Under the pieces are notes generated by a model that was given only the letters and a program-made list of their open reading frames with translations, ran no database searches and was not told where the DNA came from. A stretch of DNA of 64,000 bases from Variovorax saccharolyticus. Its GTDB lineage: Bacteria > Pseudomonadota > Gammaproteobacteria > Burkholderiales > Burkholderiaceae_C. The position numbers and the translations under genes were made by a program. Shown here one piece after another: positions 34,717 to 44,815 of the stretch. Position 1 is the first letter of the stretch. Each line of letters starts with the position of its first letter. The stretch lies in contig NZ_JASZYT010000003.1 in NCBI RefSeq assembly GCF_030316765.1, forward strand, positions 496,001 through 560,000, read 5' to 3'.

Positions 34717-36282
34717 TCAGCGGCGCATGAAGCTGCGAAGCTTGAGGCCGGTCATCGCCAAGACCGCGAAATAGAGCATCGCGCCGCCGGCGACCAGCGC
34801 GGCCAGCAAGCCGATGCGCTGCAGGCGCCGGGCCTGCAGGCCGATCCAGTCGAAATGGCGATCGCCCCAGTACAGCAGCGCGCCGAGCACCGCGGTGGCC
34901 AGCAGCACCTGGAGCACGAACCGGCCCCAGCCCGGCAGCGGTTGGTAGCTGCCGCGCCGGATCAGGCCGACCAGCAGCCACAGCGCGTTGACCAGGGCCC
35001 CGATGCTGATCGTGAGCGTCAGCGCCGCGTGCTGCAGCAGCGGCACCAGGAAGACGTTGAGGATCTGGGTCAGCACCAGCACGCCGACCGCGATCAGCAT
35101 CGGCGTGCGGGTGTCCTGCTTGGCGTAGTAGCCGGGCGCCAGCACCTTGATCGCCACCAGGCCGACCAGGCCGACGCCGTAGCCCATCAAGGCCTGGCTG
35201 GTGCGCTGTACGTGCAGCGCGCTGAACTCCCCGTTGTGGAACAGCACCGCGACCAGCGGCCGCGCGAAGACCAGCAGCGCCAGCGCGCAGGGCACCGCCA
35301 GCAGCACCACCAGGCGCAGGCCCCAGTCGAGCATCGCCGAATAGCGCGCGTCGTCCTTGGCGGCGCGGGCGCCGGCCAGCTGCGGCATCAGGACCACGCC
35401 GAGCGCAACGCCCAGCATGGCGGTCGGAAACTCCATCAGGCGGTCGGCATTGGTGATCCAGCTGACGCTGCCGGTCGCCAGGTGGGAGGCGATCTGGGTG
35501 TTGATGAGCAGAGAGATCTGCGCCACGCTGACCCCGATCAGCGCCGGCAGCATCAAGCGCATCACGCGGCGCGTGGCCGGATCGGTCCAGGCGGCCCGCA
35601 GCGCACCGAAACTGGCGCCGATGCGCGGCATCATGCCCAGCCCGCGCAGCGCCGGGACCTGGATCGCCAGTTGCAGCAGGCCGCCCAGCATCACGCCCAC
35701 GCACTGGGCATAGATCGGCTCGATGCCCAAGCGCCTGAAGAGCGGCGCCCCGAACACGATCGCCGCGATCAGCGCCAGGTTGAGCAGCACCGGCGAGGCC
35801 GCCGGCACCGCGAACTTGCGCCAGGTGTTGAGGATGCCGCCAGCCAGCGCCACCAGCGACATGAAGCCGATATAGGGGAACATCCAGCGCGTCATCACCA
35901 CCGCGGCGTCGAAGCCGTGGGGGTTCTGCTGGAGGCCGCTGGCCATGGCCCAGACCATCAGCGGCGCCCCGATCACCCCGAGCGCGCAAACCACGACCAG
36001 GGTCCAGGTCAGGAGCGTCGCCACGTGGTCGACCAGCGCCTTGGCGCCGGCGTCGCCGTCCTCGGTCCGGGTGGCGGCCAGCACCGGCACGAAGGCCTGG
36101 CTGAAGGCGCCTTCGCCGAACACGCGCCGGAACAGGTTCGGGATGCGGAAGGCGACGTAGAAGGCGTCGGTCATCGCGCTGACGCCGAACACCGAGGTCA
36201 TGAGGACGTCGCGGACGAGGCCGGTCACCCTGGAGGCGAGCGTCAGCAGCGAGACGGTGGAGGCGGATTTGAACAGGGACAC
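34717..36282 (-). CDS. murJ: Lipid II flippase MurJ
   Basis: A 521-residue MOP-family flippase with about 14 helices that moves lipid II across the inner membrane for peptidoglycan synthesis. Family landmarks: [17 protein letters not shown] near the start, [29 protein letters not shown] (two blocks), and LGYGVGL-like [20 protein letters not shown], in which residues just before PGYY form the central cavity. GTG at 36282 is the start; the longer open frame upstream runs through the rpsT gene region and is not family-like. It is divergent from rpsT over 118 bases, an arrangement conserved in proteobacteria. Confidence 0.95.
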   Translation of the reverse strand: MSLFKSASTVSLLTLASRVTGLVRDVLMTSVFGVSAMTDAFYVAFRIPNLFRRVFGEGAFSQAFVPVLAATRTEDGDAGAKALVDHVATLLTWTLVVVCALGVIGAPLMVWAMASGLQQNPHGFDAAVVMTRWMFPYIGFMSLVALAGGILNTWRKFAVPAASPVLLNLALIAAIVFGAPLFRRLGIEPIYAQCVGVMLGGLLQLAIQVPALRGLGMMPRIGASFGALRAAWTDPATRRVMRLMLPALIGVSVAQISLLINTQIASHLATGSVSWITNADRLMEFPTAMLGVALGVVLMPQLAGARAAKDDARYSAMLDWGLRLVVLLAVPCALALLVFARPLVAVLFHNGEFSALHVQRTSQALMGYGVGLVGLVAIKVLAPGYYAKQDTRTPMLIAVGVLVLTQILNVFLVPLLQHAALTLTISIGALVNALWLLVGLIRRGSYQPLPGWGRFVLQVLLATAVLGALLYWGDRHFDWIGLQARRLQRIGLLAALVAGGAMLYFAVLAMTGLKLRSFMRR

Positions 36283-36324
36283 GGGGCAGAAGTGTAGGCG
36301 CCCGCGGGTGCTCTCCCCGGCAGT

Positions 36325-36354
36325 TTGGGGCGCCCGCCACTTCTCGCCTATAAT
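36325..36354 (+). promoter_or_regulatory. Promoter of rpsT
   Basis: A perfect -10 TATAAT (36349-36354) with a weaker TTGGGG (36325-36330) 18 bases upstream. Transcription would begin near 36361, about 40 bases before the rpsT ATG; AAGGAA precedes that ATG at the right distance. Confidence 0.65.
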
Positions 36355-36400
36355 GGAGGGCTTTGCTGCATCATCCCCAGACACACAAGGAACACTGAAT

Positions 36401-36718
36401 ATGGCATCCGCCAAGCCCAAGAAGAAGAACCCGCGCCTCGCGTCGGGCCGTAAACGCGTCCGCCAGGACGTCAAGCTCAACGCCGCGAACACCTCGCTGC
36501 GCTCCAAGTACCGCACCGCCGTCAAGAATGTCGAGAAGGCCGTGCTGGCCGGCGACAAGACCAAGGCGACGGAAGCCTTCGCGAAGGCCCAGAGCATCGT
36601 CGACACGGTCGCCGACAAGGGCATCTTCCACAAGAACAAGGCCGCCCGCGACAAGAGCCGCCTGTCGGCCAAGGTCAAGGCCCTGGCCCTCGCCCCTGAA
36701 AAGGCCGTCGCCGCCTGA
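36401..36718 (+). CDS. rpsT: 30S ribosomal protein S20
   Basis: A 105-residue Lys/Ala/Arg-rich helical protein: [39 protein letters not shown] and [15 protein letters not shown]. It binds the 5' domain of 16S rRNA. It is slightly longer than the ~87-residue E. coli protein through an Ala-rich tail. It has its own promoter (TATAAT 36349-36354) and terminator (36792-36813) and is therefore monocistronic. Confidence 0.97.
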   Translation: MASAKPKKKNPRLASGRKRVRQDVKLNAANTSLRSKYRTAVKNVEKAVLAGDKTKATEAFAKAQSIVDTVADKGIFHKNKAARDKSRLSAKVKALALAPEKAVAA

Positions 36719-36789
36719 CGTTTTCAGGCAAACAGCCCGGATCGGTTCGCCGATCCGCCGTTTGATCGGGGTGCGCTGCAGCAAAGTGA

Positions 36790-36813
36790 AAAACCGCCTT
36801 CGGGCGGTTTTTT
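36790..36813. terminator. Bidirectional terminator between rpsT and DUF3579 gene
   Basis: AACCGCC (36792-36798), loop TTCG, GGCGGTT (36803-36809), then a T-run to 36813; an A-run on the other side makes it usable from both directions. Confidence 0.85.
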
Positions 36814-36827
36814 CATGGGCGTTCGAA

Positions 36828-37160
36828 TCAGGTGGAGGTCTTGGGCAAGGTCGGCGCGTCAGGGACCAGGCAGGCCTCGGCCACCTGCAGGCCGTTGTCC
36901 CTGGCGAAATTGACGCAGAAATCCCAGGCCATCGGCTCGGCGTCGCGCAGTTCGCGGTTCACCACCACGCACTTGATGCCGTTGATCACGGTCGGCACGC
37001 ACCAGGGCGAATAGTTCAGGTGGCTGCCGGGCTGCGGGCCGCCGGGGCGGAACGAGCACATCACGCCCGCCAGACGCTCGGCCCAGTCGCTGGGACGAAA
37101 AGTGCGGCCATCCTGGGTGATTCCCTGGATGAAGATTTCTTTGGCGTTTGGAGAGACCAT
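36828..37160 (-). CDS. DUF3579 domain protein
   Basis: A 110-residue protein of a conserved betaproteobacterial family: MVSPNAKEIFIQGITQDGR, TFRPSDWAERLAGVMCSF, then the SPWCVPTVINGIKCVVVNREL block and FCVNFARDNGL. No known motif or assigned function. It is divergent from argD over 161 bases, an arrangement I recall from other Burkholderiales. A -10-like TAGAAT at 37290-37295 belongs to the argD side. Confidence 0.88.
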   Translation of the reverse strand: MVSPNAKEIFIQGITQDGRTFRPSDWAERLAGVMCSFRPGGPQPGSHLNYSPWCVPTVINGIKCVVVNRELRDAEPMAWDFCVNFARDNGLQVAEACLVPDAPTLPKTST

Positions 37161-37321
37161 CGGTTGGCGAGAGAAAAGCGCGAGCAGATGCTGCGCCGCA
37201 CAAGATTCTATCCGGCGGTCCCTCGGGCGACAGGCCTGGGGACATTGGTGTGATGCGCAATCCTCACCGATCGCCGCGTAGCGGACGCCTAGAATCCGCG
37301 TTCCCTTTTCCGGAGATCCGC

Positions 37322-38527
37322 ATGAGCGCCACTGCAGCCCCCTCGTCGCCCCACGTCATGAACACCTACGGTCGCCTGCCGATCGCGCTGTCGCACGGCC
37401 AGGGTTGCCGAGTCTGGGACACCGAGGGCCGCGCCTACCTGGACGGGCTTGGCGGCATCGCGGTCAATACGCTGGGCCACAACCATCCCGAACTGGTGCC
37501 GGCGCTGCAGGACCAGATCGCCAAGCTGATCCACAGCTCCAACTACTACCACGTGCCGGGCCAGGAGCAGCTGGCGACCAAGCTGACCGAGCTGTCGGGC
37601 CTGACCAACGCCTTCTTCTGCTGCACCGGCCTGGAGGCCAACGAGGCCGCGCTCAAGCTGGCGCGCAAGTTCGGCCACGACAAGGGCATCGAGCGGCCCG
37701 AGATCGTGGTCTACGAGGCCGCTTTCCACGGCCGCAGCATCGCCACGCTGTCGGCCACCGGCAATCCCAAGGTGCAGCAGGGCTTCGGCCCGCTGGTCGA
37801 GGGCTTCATCCGCGTGCCGCTGAACGACATCGACGCGCTCAAGAAGGCCACCGAAGGCAATCCGAACGTGGTCGCGGTGTTCTTCGAGACCATCCAGGGC
37901 GAGGGTGGCATCCATCCGATGCGCTGGGAATACCTGCGCCAGGTGCGCGAGCTCTGCGACCAGCGCGACTGGCTCATGATGATCGACGAGGTGCAATGCG
38001 GCATGGGCCGCACCGGCAAGTGGTTCGCCCACCAGTGGGCGGGCATCAAGCCGGACGTGATGCCGCTGGCCAAGGGCCTGGGTTCGGGCGTGCCGATCGG
38101 CGCGGTGGTCGCCGGCCCGCGCGCCGCCAACATCTTCGGCCCGGGCAACCATGGCACCACCTTCGGCGGCAACCCGCTGGCGATGCGCGCCGGCATCGAG
38201 ACCATCCGGATCATGGAGGAGCACAAGCTGCTCGAGAACGCCGCCAATGTCGGCGCCCATCTCAAGGCGGCGCTGGAGCGCGAGCTCGGCGGCCTGGCCG
38301 GCGTGACGGAGATCCGCGGCCAAGGCCTGATGCTGGGCATCGAGCTCGATCGTCCCTGCGGCGTGATCCTGAACCGCGCCTGCGAGGCCGGCCTGCTGCT
38401 CAGCGTCACGGCCGACAGCGTGATCCGCCTGGTGCCGCCGCTGATCCTCAGCATCGCCGAAGCCGACGAGATCGTCGCCATCCTGGCGCCGATCGTGAAG
38501 GCCTTCCTCGAGGAGCCTCGGAAATGA
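37322..38527 (+). CDS. argD: Acetylornithine aminotransferase
   Basis: A 401-residue class III PLP aminotransferase. The PLP lysine is K251 (LAKGLGSG) and D222 (IDEVQCGMGRTG) contacts the ring nitrogen; YEAAFHGRS and THHGTTFGGNPLA-type NHGTTFGGNPLA are present. It converts N-acetylglutamate semialdehyde to N-acetylornithine in arginine synthesis and may accept succinyl-diaminopimelate as well. The usual NSGAEAN phosphate-binding segment reads CTGLEAN (101-107). Its stop overlaps the argF start by four bases, so the two arginine genes are coupled. Confidence 0.92.
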   Translation: MSATAAPSSPHVMNTYGRLPIALSHGQGCRVWDTEGRAYLDGLGGIAVNTLGHNHPELVPALQDQIAKLIHSSNYYHVPGQEQLATKLTELSGLTNAFFCCTGLEANEAALKLARKFGHDKGIERPEIVVYEAAFHGRSIATLSATGNPKVQQGFGPLVEGFIRVPLNDIDALKKATEGNPNVVAVFFETIQGEGGIHPMRWEYLRQVRELCDQRDWLMMIDEVQCGMGRTGKWFAHQWAGIKPDVMPLAKGLGSGVPIGAVVAGPRAANIFGPGNHGTTFGGNPLAMRAGIETIRIMEEHKLLENAANVGAHLKAALERELGGLAGVTEIRGQGLMLGIELDRPCGVILNRACEAGLLLSVTADSVIRLVPPLILSIAEADEIVAILAPIVKAFLEEPRK

Positions 38528-39447
38528 CCTCAGCCATCCGGCACTACCTTCAGTTCTCCGACTTCACGGCCGACGACTACGCGCACCTGTTCGCCCGCGC
38601 GGCGCTGATCAAGAAGAAGTTCAAGGCCTACGAGCGGCACCAGCCGCTGGTCGACCGCACGCTGGCGATGATCTTCGAGAAGGCCTCCACGCGCACCCGC
38701 GTGAGCTTCGAGGCCGGCATGTACCAGCTCGGCGGCAGCGTGGTGCACCTGACCACCGGCGACAGCCAGCTGGGCCGCGCCGAGCCGATCGAGGACAGCG
38801 CCAAGGTGATCAGCCGGATGGTCGACCTGGTCATGATCCGCACCTACGAGCAGACCAAGATCGAGGCCTTCGCGGCCCATTCGCGGGTGCCGGTCATCAA
38901 CGGCCTCACCAACGAATTCCACCCCTGCCAGATCCTGGCCGACATCTTCACCTTCATCGAGCACCGCGGCTCGATCGCGGGCAAGACCGTGGCCTGGGTC
39001 GGCGACGGCAACAACATGGCCAACACCTGGCTGCAGGCCAGCGAGATCCTCGGCTTCAAGGTGCATGTCAGCACGCCGAGCGGCTACGAGGTCGACCAGT
39101 CGGTCGCCGGCCTGCGCTCCAATGCCAGCTACCAGGTCTTCAAGGATCCGATGGAAGCCTGCCGCGGCGCCGACCTGGTGACCACCGACGTCTGGACCAG
39201 CATGGGCTACGAGGCCGAGAACGAAACCCGCCGCGCCGCCTTCGCCGACTGGTGCGTCGACACCGAGATGATGCGCGCGGCCCACCCCGACGCCCTCTTC
39301 ATGCACTGCCTGCCGGCGCACCGCGGCGAGGAGGTCGAGGCCGAGGTCATCGACGGCCCGCAATCGGTGGTCTGGGACGAGGCCGAGAACCGGATGCACG
39401 TGCAGAAGGCGCTGATGGAATTCCTGCTGCTGGGGCGCCCGGCCTGA
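38524..39447 (+). CDS. argF: Ornithine carbamoyltransferase
   Basis: A 307-residue enzyme joining carbamoyl phosphate and ornithine to citrulline. Carbamoyl-phosphate site STRTR is at 55-59; NGLTNEFHPCQ, the ornithine-binding DVWTSMG and the zinc/ornithine loop FMHCLPAHRGEEV follow. Standard length. ATGA overlap with argD indicates a two-gene operon for adjacent steps of arginine synthesis. The short gap to kynB (39448-39524) shows no clear terminator. Confidence 0.96.
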   Translation: MTSAIRHYLQFSDFTADDYAHLFARAALIKKKFKAYERHQPLVDRTLAMIFEKASTRTRVSFEAGMYQLGGSVVHLTTGDSQLGRAEPIEDSAKVISRMVDLVMIRTYEQTKIEAFAAHSRVPVINGLTNEFHPCQILADIFTFIEHRGSIAGKTVAWVGDGNNMANTWLQASEILGFKVHVSTPSGYEVDQSVAGLRSNASYQVFKDPMEACRGADLVTTDVWTSMGYEAENETRRAAFADWCVDTEMMRAAHPDALFMHCLPAHRGEEVEAEVIDGPQSVVWDEAENRMHVQKALMEFLLLGRPA

Positions 39448-39524
39448 GCGGCACGGATCCTTGTTTCCGGGCCTGTTGGAAATAACCGACACCACGGGTC
39501 CTCGCATGGCGCTAACTTTGCGCC

Positions 39525-40169
39525 ATGACTTCACGCCTCTGGGACATCTCTCCCCCCATCCATGAGGGCGCGCCGGTCTTCCCCGGCGACACGCCCTACC
39601 GGCAGCGCTGGGCCGCGACGATATCGCCGGGCTGCCCGGTCAACGTCAGCGAGATCAGCCTGTCGCCGCACGTCGGCGCGCATGCCGATGCGCCGCTGCA
39701 CTACGACCCTGCCGGCGCCACCATCGGCGACGTCGATCTGACGCCCTTCCTCGGCCGTTGCCGCGTCATCCACGCGATCGCGCGCGGCCCGCTGGTCGAA
39801 TGGGAGCACATTGCGCACGCGGTGGCCGACCTGCCGCCGCGGGTGCTGGTGCGCACCTACCAGCGGGCGCCGGTCGAGCGCTGGGACGGCGCCCTCGCGG
39901 CTTACGCGCCCGCCACCATCGAGCGCCTCGCCGCCCTCGGCGTCAAGCTGGTCGGCATCGACACCGCCAGCATCGACCCGGCCGACAGCAAGACGCTGGA
40001 CAGCCATCAGGTGATCCGCCGGCTCGACCTGCGCGTGCTCGAGAACCTCGTGCTCGACGAGGTGCCCGAGGGCGACTACGAACTCATCGCGCTGCCGCTC
40101 AAGCTGGTGAGCGCCGATGCCTCCCCCGTGCGCGCCGTGCTGCGCGAGCTTCCCCCAGGAACACCATGA
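39525..40169 (+). CDS. kynB: Kynurenine formamidase
   Basis: A 214-residue cyclase-family metal hydrolase that converts N-formylkynurenine to kynurenine. The metal-binding motif reads [14 protein letters not shown], with H49, H53, D55 and H59 visible; the C-terminal [20 protein letters not shown] block is family-typical. Length matches known KynB. Its stop overlaps the kynU start (ATGA). The kynB-kynU-kynA order makes an operon for tryptophan to anthranilate. Confidence 0.95.
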   Translation: MTSRLWDISPPIHEGAPVFPGDTPYRQRWAATISPGCPVNVSEISLSPHVGAHADAPLHYDPAGATIGDVDLTPFLGRCRVIHAIARGPLVEWEHIAHAVADLPPRVLVRTYQRAPVERWDGALAAYAPATIERLAALGVKLVGIDTASIDPADSKTLDSHQVIRRLDLRVLENLVLDEVPEGDYELIALPLKLVSADASPVRAVLRELPPGTP

Positions 40170-41473
40170 CCCTCGACGACTGCAAGCGCCTCGACGCGCA
40201 AGATCCGCTGGCCGCCCTGCGCGACCAGTTCCTGCTGCCCGAGGGCGTGATCTACCTGGACGGCAATTCGCTCGGCGTGCTGCCCAAGACCGCGCCGGCG
40301 CGCATCGCCGAGGTGGTCGCCAAGGAATGGGGCGAGGGCCTGATCCGCTCCTGGAACAGCGCCGGCTGGTTCGACCTGCCGCAGCGGCTCGGCGACAAGG
40401 TCGCACGCCTGATCGGCGCCGCGCCCGGCGAAGTCGTCTGCACCGACAGCACCTCGATCAATCTCTACAAGGTGCTGTTCGCGGCCCTGAGCCAGGTGCT
40501 GCAGGTGCTGCCGGCGACGCCGGACGCCGGCCCCAAGCGCCGTGTCGTGCTCAGCGAGCGCAGCAACTTCCCGACCGACCTCTACATCGCCGAATCGATC
40601 TGCCGGGAGCGCGGCTTCACGCTGAAGCTGATCGACGCCGACGAGCTGCCGGCGGCCCTCGACGAGCAAGTGGCCGTGCTGATGCTGACCCACGTCAACT
40701 ACCGCACCGGCGCGATGCACGACATGAAGGCCGTCACCGCCGCCGCCCATGCGGTGGGCGCGCTCACGGTCTGGGACCTCGCCCACAGCGCCGGCGCGGT
40801 GCCGGTGGCCCTCAACGAGAGCGAGGCCGACTTCGCGATCGGCTGCGGCTACAAGTACCTCAACGGCGGCCCCGGCGCACCGGCCTTCGTGTGGGTCCAC
40901 ACGCGCCACGCCGGCCAGTTCGCACAGCCGCTCTCGGGCTGGTGGGGCCATGCGGCACCGTTCGAATTCACGCCGCACTACCGCCCGGCGCCGGGGGTGG
41001 CGCGCTATCTGTGCGGCACGCAGCCGATCATCGCGCTGGCCGGCCTCGAGTGCGGGATCGACACCGTGCTGGCCGCCGAAGCCTTCGACGGCGGACAAGG
41101 ACAGATGGCCGCCCTGCGCAGCAAGTCGCTGGCCCTGACCGATGCCTTCATCGTGCTGGTCGAGCAGCGCTGCGCCGGCCGCTTCACGCTGGTGACGCCG
41201 CGCGCCCACGCCCAGCGCGGCTCGCAGGTGTGCCTGGCGCTGCGCGACGGCGGTGCGGGTGCCTACGCGATCGTGCAGGCGCTGATCGCCCGCGGCGTGA
41301 TCGGCGACTTCCGCGCCGGCGACGCGCAGGTGCCGGACATCCTGCGCTTCGGCTTCACGCCGCTCTACCTCGGCTTCGAGGATGTATGGAACGCGGTCGA
41401 GCACCTGGGGCAGGTGCGCGACCGCGAGGAATGGAAACGGCCCGAGTTCAACCAGAAGCTCGCAGTCACCTGA
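40166..41473 (+). CDS. kynU: Kynureninase
   Basis: A 435-residue PLP enzyme that cleaves kynurenine to anthranilate and alanine. LDGNSLG (31-37), DSTSINLYK (94-102), the [10 protein letters not shown] block and the PLP lysine K230 in [12 protein letters not shown] are visible. Slightly longer than the ~415-residue Pseudomonas enzyme. It overlaps kynB by four bases and is followed by kynA after 11 bases. Confidence 0.95.
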   Translation: MTLDDCKRLDAQDPLAALRDQFLLPEGVIYLDGNSLGVLPKTAPARIAEVVAKEWGEGLIRSWNSAGWFDLPQRLGDKVARLIGAAPGEVVCTDSTSINLYKVLFAALSQVLQVLPATPDAGPKRRVVLSERSNFPTDLYIAESICRERGFTLKLIDADELPAALDEQVAVLMLTHVNYRTGAMHDMKAVTAAAHAVGALTVWDLAHSAGAVPVALNESEADFAIGCGYKYLNGGPGAPAFVWVHTRHAGQFAQPLSGWWGHAAPFEFTPHYRPAPGVARYLCGTQPIIALAGLECGIDTVLAAEAFDGGQGQMAALRSKSLALTDAFIVLVEQRCAGRFTLVTPRAHAQRGSQVCLALRDGGAGAYAIVQALIARGVIGDFRAGDAQVPDILRFGFTPLYLGFEDVWNAVEHLGQVRDREEWKRPEFNQKLAVT

Positions 41474-41484
41474 GAAAGACCTTC

Positions 41485-42321
41485 ATGAGTACAGAAAACA
41501 TCGTTCACGAGGAAAAGGCGCAGCTCGATTTCAGCGCCTCGATGAGCTACACCGACTACCTGAGCCTCGACCAGATCCTGACCGCGCAGCATCCGCGCTC
41601 GCCGGCGCACGACGAGCTGCTCTTCATCGTCCAGCACCAGACCAGCGAGCTCTGGATGAAGCTGATGCTGCACGAGCTGCGCGCCGCGATCCGCGCCATC
41701 GCCGACGACGACCTGTCCATCGCCTTCAAGATGCTGGCGCGGGTGTCGCGCATCATGGAGCAGCTGGTGCATGCCTGGGACGTGCTGGCCACCATGACGC
41801 CGCCCGAGTACAGCGCCATGCGGCCCTACCTGGGCGCATCCAGCGGCTTCCAGAGCTGGCAGTACCGCTGCATCGAATTCGCGCTGGGCAACAAGAACGC
41901 CGCGATGCTCAAGCCCCATTCGCATCGCCCCGACCTGCTGGCCGAGGTCGACGCGGCATGGCGGGCGCCCTCGCTCTACGACGAAGCGCTGCGGCTGCTG
42001 GCGCGACGCGGCCTGGCGGTTCCCGCCGACCACCTCGAGCGCGACTGGTCCAAGCCCTACGAGGCGAGTGACGGCGTCGAGCAGGCCTGGCTGGTGGCCT
42101 ACCGCGAACCGAAGAAATACTGGGAGCTCTACCAGCTCGGCGAGGAACTCACCGACCTCGAGGACGCCTTCCGCCTCTGGCGCTTCCGCCACGTGACCAC
42201 GGTCGAGCGCGTGATCGGCTTCAAGCGTGGCACCGGAGGCACCGGCGGCGTAAGCTATCTGCGCAAGATGCTCGACGTGGTGCTGTTCCCTGAAATCTGG
42301 AAGCTTCGGACCGATCTCTAG
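41485..42321 (+). CDS. kynA: Tryptophan 2,3-dioxygenase
   Basis: A 278-residue haem dioxygenase catalysing the first step of tryptophan breakdown. The family segment [19 protein letters not shown] carries the active-site distal histidine; [33 protein letters not shown] (with the proximal haem histidine) and the C-terminal FPEIWKLRT follow. It is last in the kynBUA operon although it acts first. No Lrp-type KynR regulator gene adjoins the operon here. Confidence 0.96.
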   Translation: MSTENIVHEEKAQLDFSASMSYTDYLSLDQILTAQHPRSPAHDELLFIVQHQTSELWMKLMLHELRAAIRAIADDDLSIAFKMLARVSRIMEQLVHAWDVLATMTPPEYSAMRPYLGASSGFQSWQYRCIEFALGNKNAAMLKPHSHRPDLLAEVDAAWRAPSLYDEALRLLARRGLAVPADHLERDWSKPYEASDGVEQAWLVAYREPKKYWELYQLGEELTDLEDAFRLWRFRHVTTVERVIGFKRGTGGTGGVSYLRKMLDVVLFPEIWKLRTDL

Positions 42322-42368
42322 GCCGCCCGCACCGATCCGCTTCGCGTCACAACAATGAGGAGACGAGG

Positions 42369-43619
42369 ATGCACAACGACTACTTCGGCGATGAGGAACT
42401 CGCGCAGCTGCGCTCGCACGGCATCGTGCTGTTCGCACGGCGCGTGATCTTCGAGGCCCAGCCGCCGATGGCTGAGTCGCAGATCGCGGCGCTGCAGGCG
42501 CTGTGCGCCGGACCGCTGCCGCCGGAGCTGCTGGCGCTCTGGCGCCAGAGTGCCGGAGGCCGCATCGACTACGACCTCCACCTGCACATGAACGGCAACG
42601 AGGAGTCGGTGGTCTGGAGCGACCTTTTCTGGAGCGGCAGCGAAGGTCCCCAGGACCTGCAGGGCTGGGTCGACCACGAGCGCGAAGCCGCCCAGGAAGC
42701 GGCCGCGCAGAGCGGGGAGCCCTGGGACGGCAAGCTCACGCTGCTGCCCTTCGGCGGCTTCGAGGACAGCGACCGCATCTACGCCGTGGTCGAGCCCGGC
42801 CCCGACTACGGCCATGTGCTGGCCTGGAAGCAGGGCCTGCCGCCGCCGTGGCCGCACGAGATGCACGAAGACGGCATGACCACCGTCGCCCACGACCTGT
42901 GCGCGGCCTTCGAGGCGCTGCAACTCGACGAAGACCCGCTGGCGCCGGCGGGCGACTACTTCACCGGCCAGGCGCTGCTCGAATACCTCGACCAGCGGCA
43001 CCAGGAGCACGGCCTCTCGCTCGAGCTGATGGACCGGCTGATCGCCTTCTACCGCGGCGCCATGGTCGACTGGCGCTCCCCGCTGGCCGCCGGCACGCTG
43101 GGCCAGGACGCTCCGCTTGCGCGGGTCGCGCTGCGCCACGCGATCGCGACCGACGACGCCGAACAGGTCGCCCGGCTCGCGGCCGCCGGGATCGCGCTCG
43201 ACGGACCGCTGCTGGGCAGCGCGATCGCCACCGACCTGGCCCTGAGCCATGGCGCCCACCACGCCGCCGAAGCCCTGGTGCGGGCCGGCGCGCCGGTGGC
43301 GCACGACGCGCTCGACTACATCGACAGCGCGGTCTCCCCCGAACTGGTCGGCCTGCTGCTGGAGCGCGGCGCCGAGCCCAGCGCCACCGCCGTCGCCGAA
43401 TGCGTGGCCTGCGGTGCGCCGGCCGCCGCGAGGCTGATCGCCGGCGCCTACGCACAGTCCCGCGACGACCTGCCCGGCGCCTATGCGGCGGCCCGGGACG
43501 GCATGCTGGCCGAACTCGAGGCCGCGCTGGTCGAGGTGCATGCCGGCCGCCTCACGCACTACCTGGGTCCGGCGGGGCTCACCAAGCGCATCGATCACCT
43601 GCAGAGCTTCGAGCTCTAG
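42369..43619 (+). CDS. SMI1/KNR4-type domain protein with C-terminal ankyrin-like repeats
   Basis: A 416-residue soluble protein. The N-terminal ~180 residues look like an SMI1/KNR4 domain: LPPELLALWRQSAGGRIDYDL, then LLPFGGFEDSDRIYAVVE. The C-terminal half (about 245-370) shows four ankyrin-like units such as LARVALRHAIATDDAEQVARL and SPELVGLLLERGAEPS. SMI1/KNR4 proteins are often immunity proteins of polymorphic toxins, but no toxin gene is adjacent, and ankyrins here may simply mediate protein contact. It lies 47 bases after kynA in the same direction and may be read through. Function unknown. Confidence 0.7.
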   Translation: MHNDYFGDEELAQLRSHGIVLFARRVIFEAQPPMAESQIAALQALCAGPLPPELLALWRQSAGGRIDYDLHLHMNGNEESVVWSDLFWSGSEGPQDLQGWVDHEREAAQEAAAQSGEPWDGKLTLLPFGGFEDSDRIYAVVEPGPDYGHVLAWKQGLPPPWPHEMHEDGMTTVAHDLCAAFEALQLDEDPLAPAGDYFTGQALLEYLDQRHQEHGLSLELMDRLIAFYRGAMVDWRSPLAAGTLGQDAPLARVALRHAIATDDAEQVARLAAAGIALDGPLLGSAIATDLALSHGAHHAAEALVRAGAPVAHDALDYIDSAVSPELVGLLLERGAEPSATAVAECVACGAPAAARLIAGAYAQSRDDLPGAYAAARDGMLAELEAALVEVHAGRLTHYLGPAGLTKRIDHLQSFEL

Positions 43620-43630
43620 CCCGCGCCGAT

Positions 43631-44806
43631 CTAACCCGCGTAGAGCCAGGGCACGTCGAGCAGCCGCGCGCCCAGCAGGCGCAGGGCCGTATCCCGGCCC
43701 ATACGCAGCAGTCCGGTAGCATGGAAGATCTCGCCGTTGCGCCGGGCACGTTGCTGGACCAGGGCATTGCGCTGCCAGCGTGCCTCGGCATAGCGCGCGA
43801 AGGCTGCCGGCACTGACGCCGCATCGCCGCCATCCAGGGCTTCCGCCAGCGCCACTGCGTCCTCGATCGCCATGCCCGCCCCTTGCGCCAGATAGGGCAG
43901 CATCGGATGCGCGGCGTCGCCGGCCAGCGCGATGCGCTCGCCCGCCATCTGCGATGCACCGGTGAGCGGCGGCCGATCGTTGAGGGTCCAGGCGCGCCAG
44001 CCCGGCACCGCCTCGAGCAGCGCCTGCAGGCCGGTGCCGGTGCGGCCGGTGGCGGCCTGCAGGGCCGCCAGGCTGGAGCCCTGGTCCCAGTCGCGCGCAT
44101 CGCCGGCCGGCGCCGACTCGGCCAGCACCACCACGTTGAGCGCTTCGCCGCGGCGCACCGGATAGGCCACCGCATGCAGCCGCGGGCCGAGCCAGACCGT
44201 GACCTGCGTGCTGCGCAGCGACGCCGGCAGCGCCGCCTGCTCGACCAGAGCGCGCCAGGCGGTGTGGCCAGTGGCACGCGGCGGCGAATCCTGGACCAGG
44301 TACGGCCGCACCGTGCTCCAGAGGCCGTCGGCGCCGACCAGCGCGTCGCCCTCCCAGGCGCGGCTCTCGGTGCTCGACACGCAGACCGCATGGTCGCGCG
44401 CGACCACGCCGGTGACACGGGCGGCGGTCGTCAGCGTGACGGCACCCGTGCCGCGCACCGCCGCCAGCAGCACGCCGTGCAGGTCGGCGCGATGGACGCA
44501 GAAGTAAGGCGCCGCGTAGCTGTGCAGCATCGCGTTGCCGAGCGGCAGGCGGGCGATCTCGCGATCATGGATGGCGCTGCGCACCACCAGCGCGTCGGGC
44601 CGCGCGGCGATCCGGCCCAGCGCCTCCCAGACGCCGAGCGACTGCAGCCGGCGCGTGACATTGGGCCCCAGCTGGATGCCGGCGCCGACTTCGCTGAAAG
44701 CCACCGCCTGCTCGAGCAGGTCGACGCGGTGGCGTCTGCGGGCCAGCGCCAGCGCACTCGCGAGGCCCGCGATTCCGCCGCCCGCGATCAGGACATGAGC
44801 CGCCAT
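43631..44806 (-). CDS. FAD-dependent aromatic monooxygenase (salicylate/3-hydroxybenzoate hydroxylase-like)
   Basis: A 391-residue class A flavoprotein hydroxylase. The FAD-binding GGGIAG loop is at 9-14, EVGAGIQLGPN near 39-49, the DG fingerprint ALVGADGLWSTVR, and the GD motif LAGDAAHPMLPYLAQGAGMA. Members use NAD(P)H and oxygen to hydroxylate aromatic acids. It converges on the SMI1 gene and is near the kyn operon, so an anthranilate- or kynurenine-derived substrate is conceivable, but true kynurenine 3-monooxygenases are longer and differ. Substrate unresolved. Confidence 0.85.
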   Translation of the reverse strand: MAAHVLIAGGGIAGLASALALARRRHRVDLLEQAVAFSEVGAGIQLGPNVTRRLQSLGVWEALGRIAARPDALVVRSAIHDREIARLPLGNAMLHSYAAPYFCVHRADLHGVLLAAVRGTGAVTLTTAARVTGVVARDHAVCVSSTESRAWEGDALVGADGLWSTVRPYLVQDSPPRATGHTAWRALVEQAALPASLRSTQVTVWLGPRLHAVAYPVRRGEALNVVVLAESAPAGDARDWDQGSSLAALQAATGRTGTGLQALLEAVPGWRAWTLNDRPPLTGASQMAGERIALAGDAAHPMLPYLAQGAGMAIEDAVALAEALDGGDAASVPAAFARYAEARWQRNALVQQRARRNGEIFHATGLLRMGRDTALRLLGARLLDVPWLYAG

Positions 44807-44815
44807 CGAGCGGAC

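Noticed and set aside
33398..36340. A 980-codon open frame running through murJ, SirB1 and VOC genes
   Set aside because: Its first two-thirds are out-of-frame translation of murJ and the SirB1 gene; only the last 139 codons are a real VOC protein, with its own ATG at 33817.
34717..36678. A longer murJ start at 36678
   Set aside because: The extra 132 codons run antisense through rpsT and its promoter and have no family similarity; GTG at 36282 precedes the conserved first helix.
42369..43619. A toxin-immunity locus around the SMI1/KNR4 gene
   Set aside because: No toxin, secretion or repeat-rich gene is near, and the flanking genes are metabolic. It stays as an orphan family member in the findings.
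43631..44806. Kynurenine 3-monooxygenase next to the kyn operon
   Set aside because: The flavoprotein is only 391 residues, converges on the operon instead of belonging to it, and looks like the salicylate/3-hydroxybenzoate hydroxylase group.
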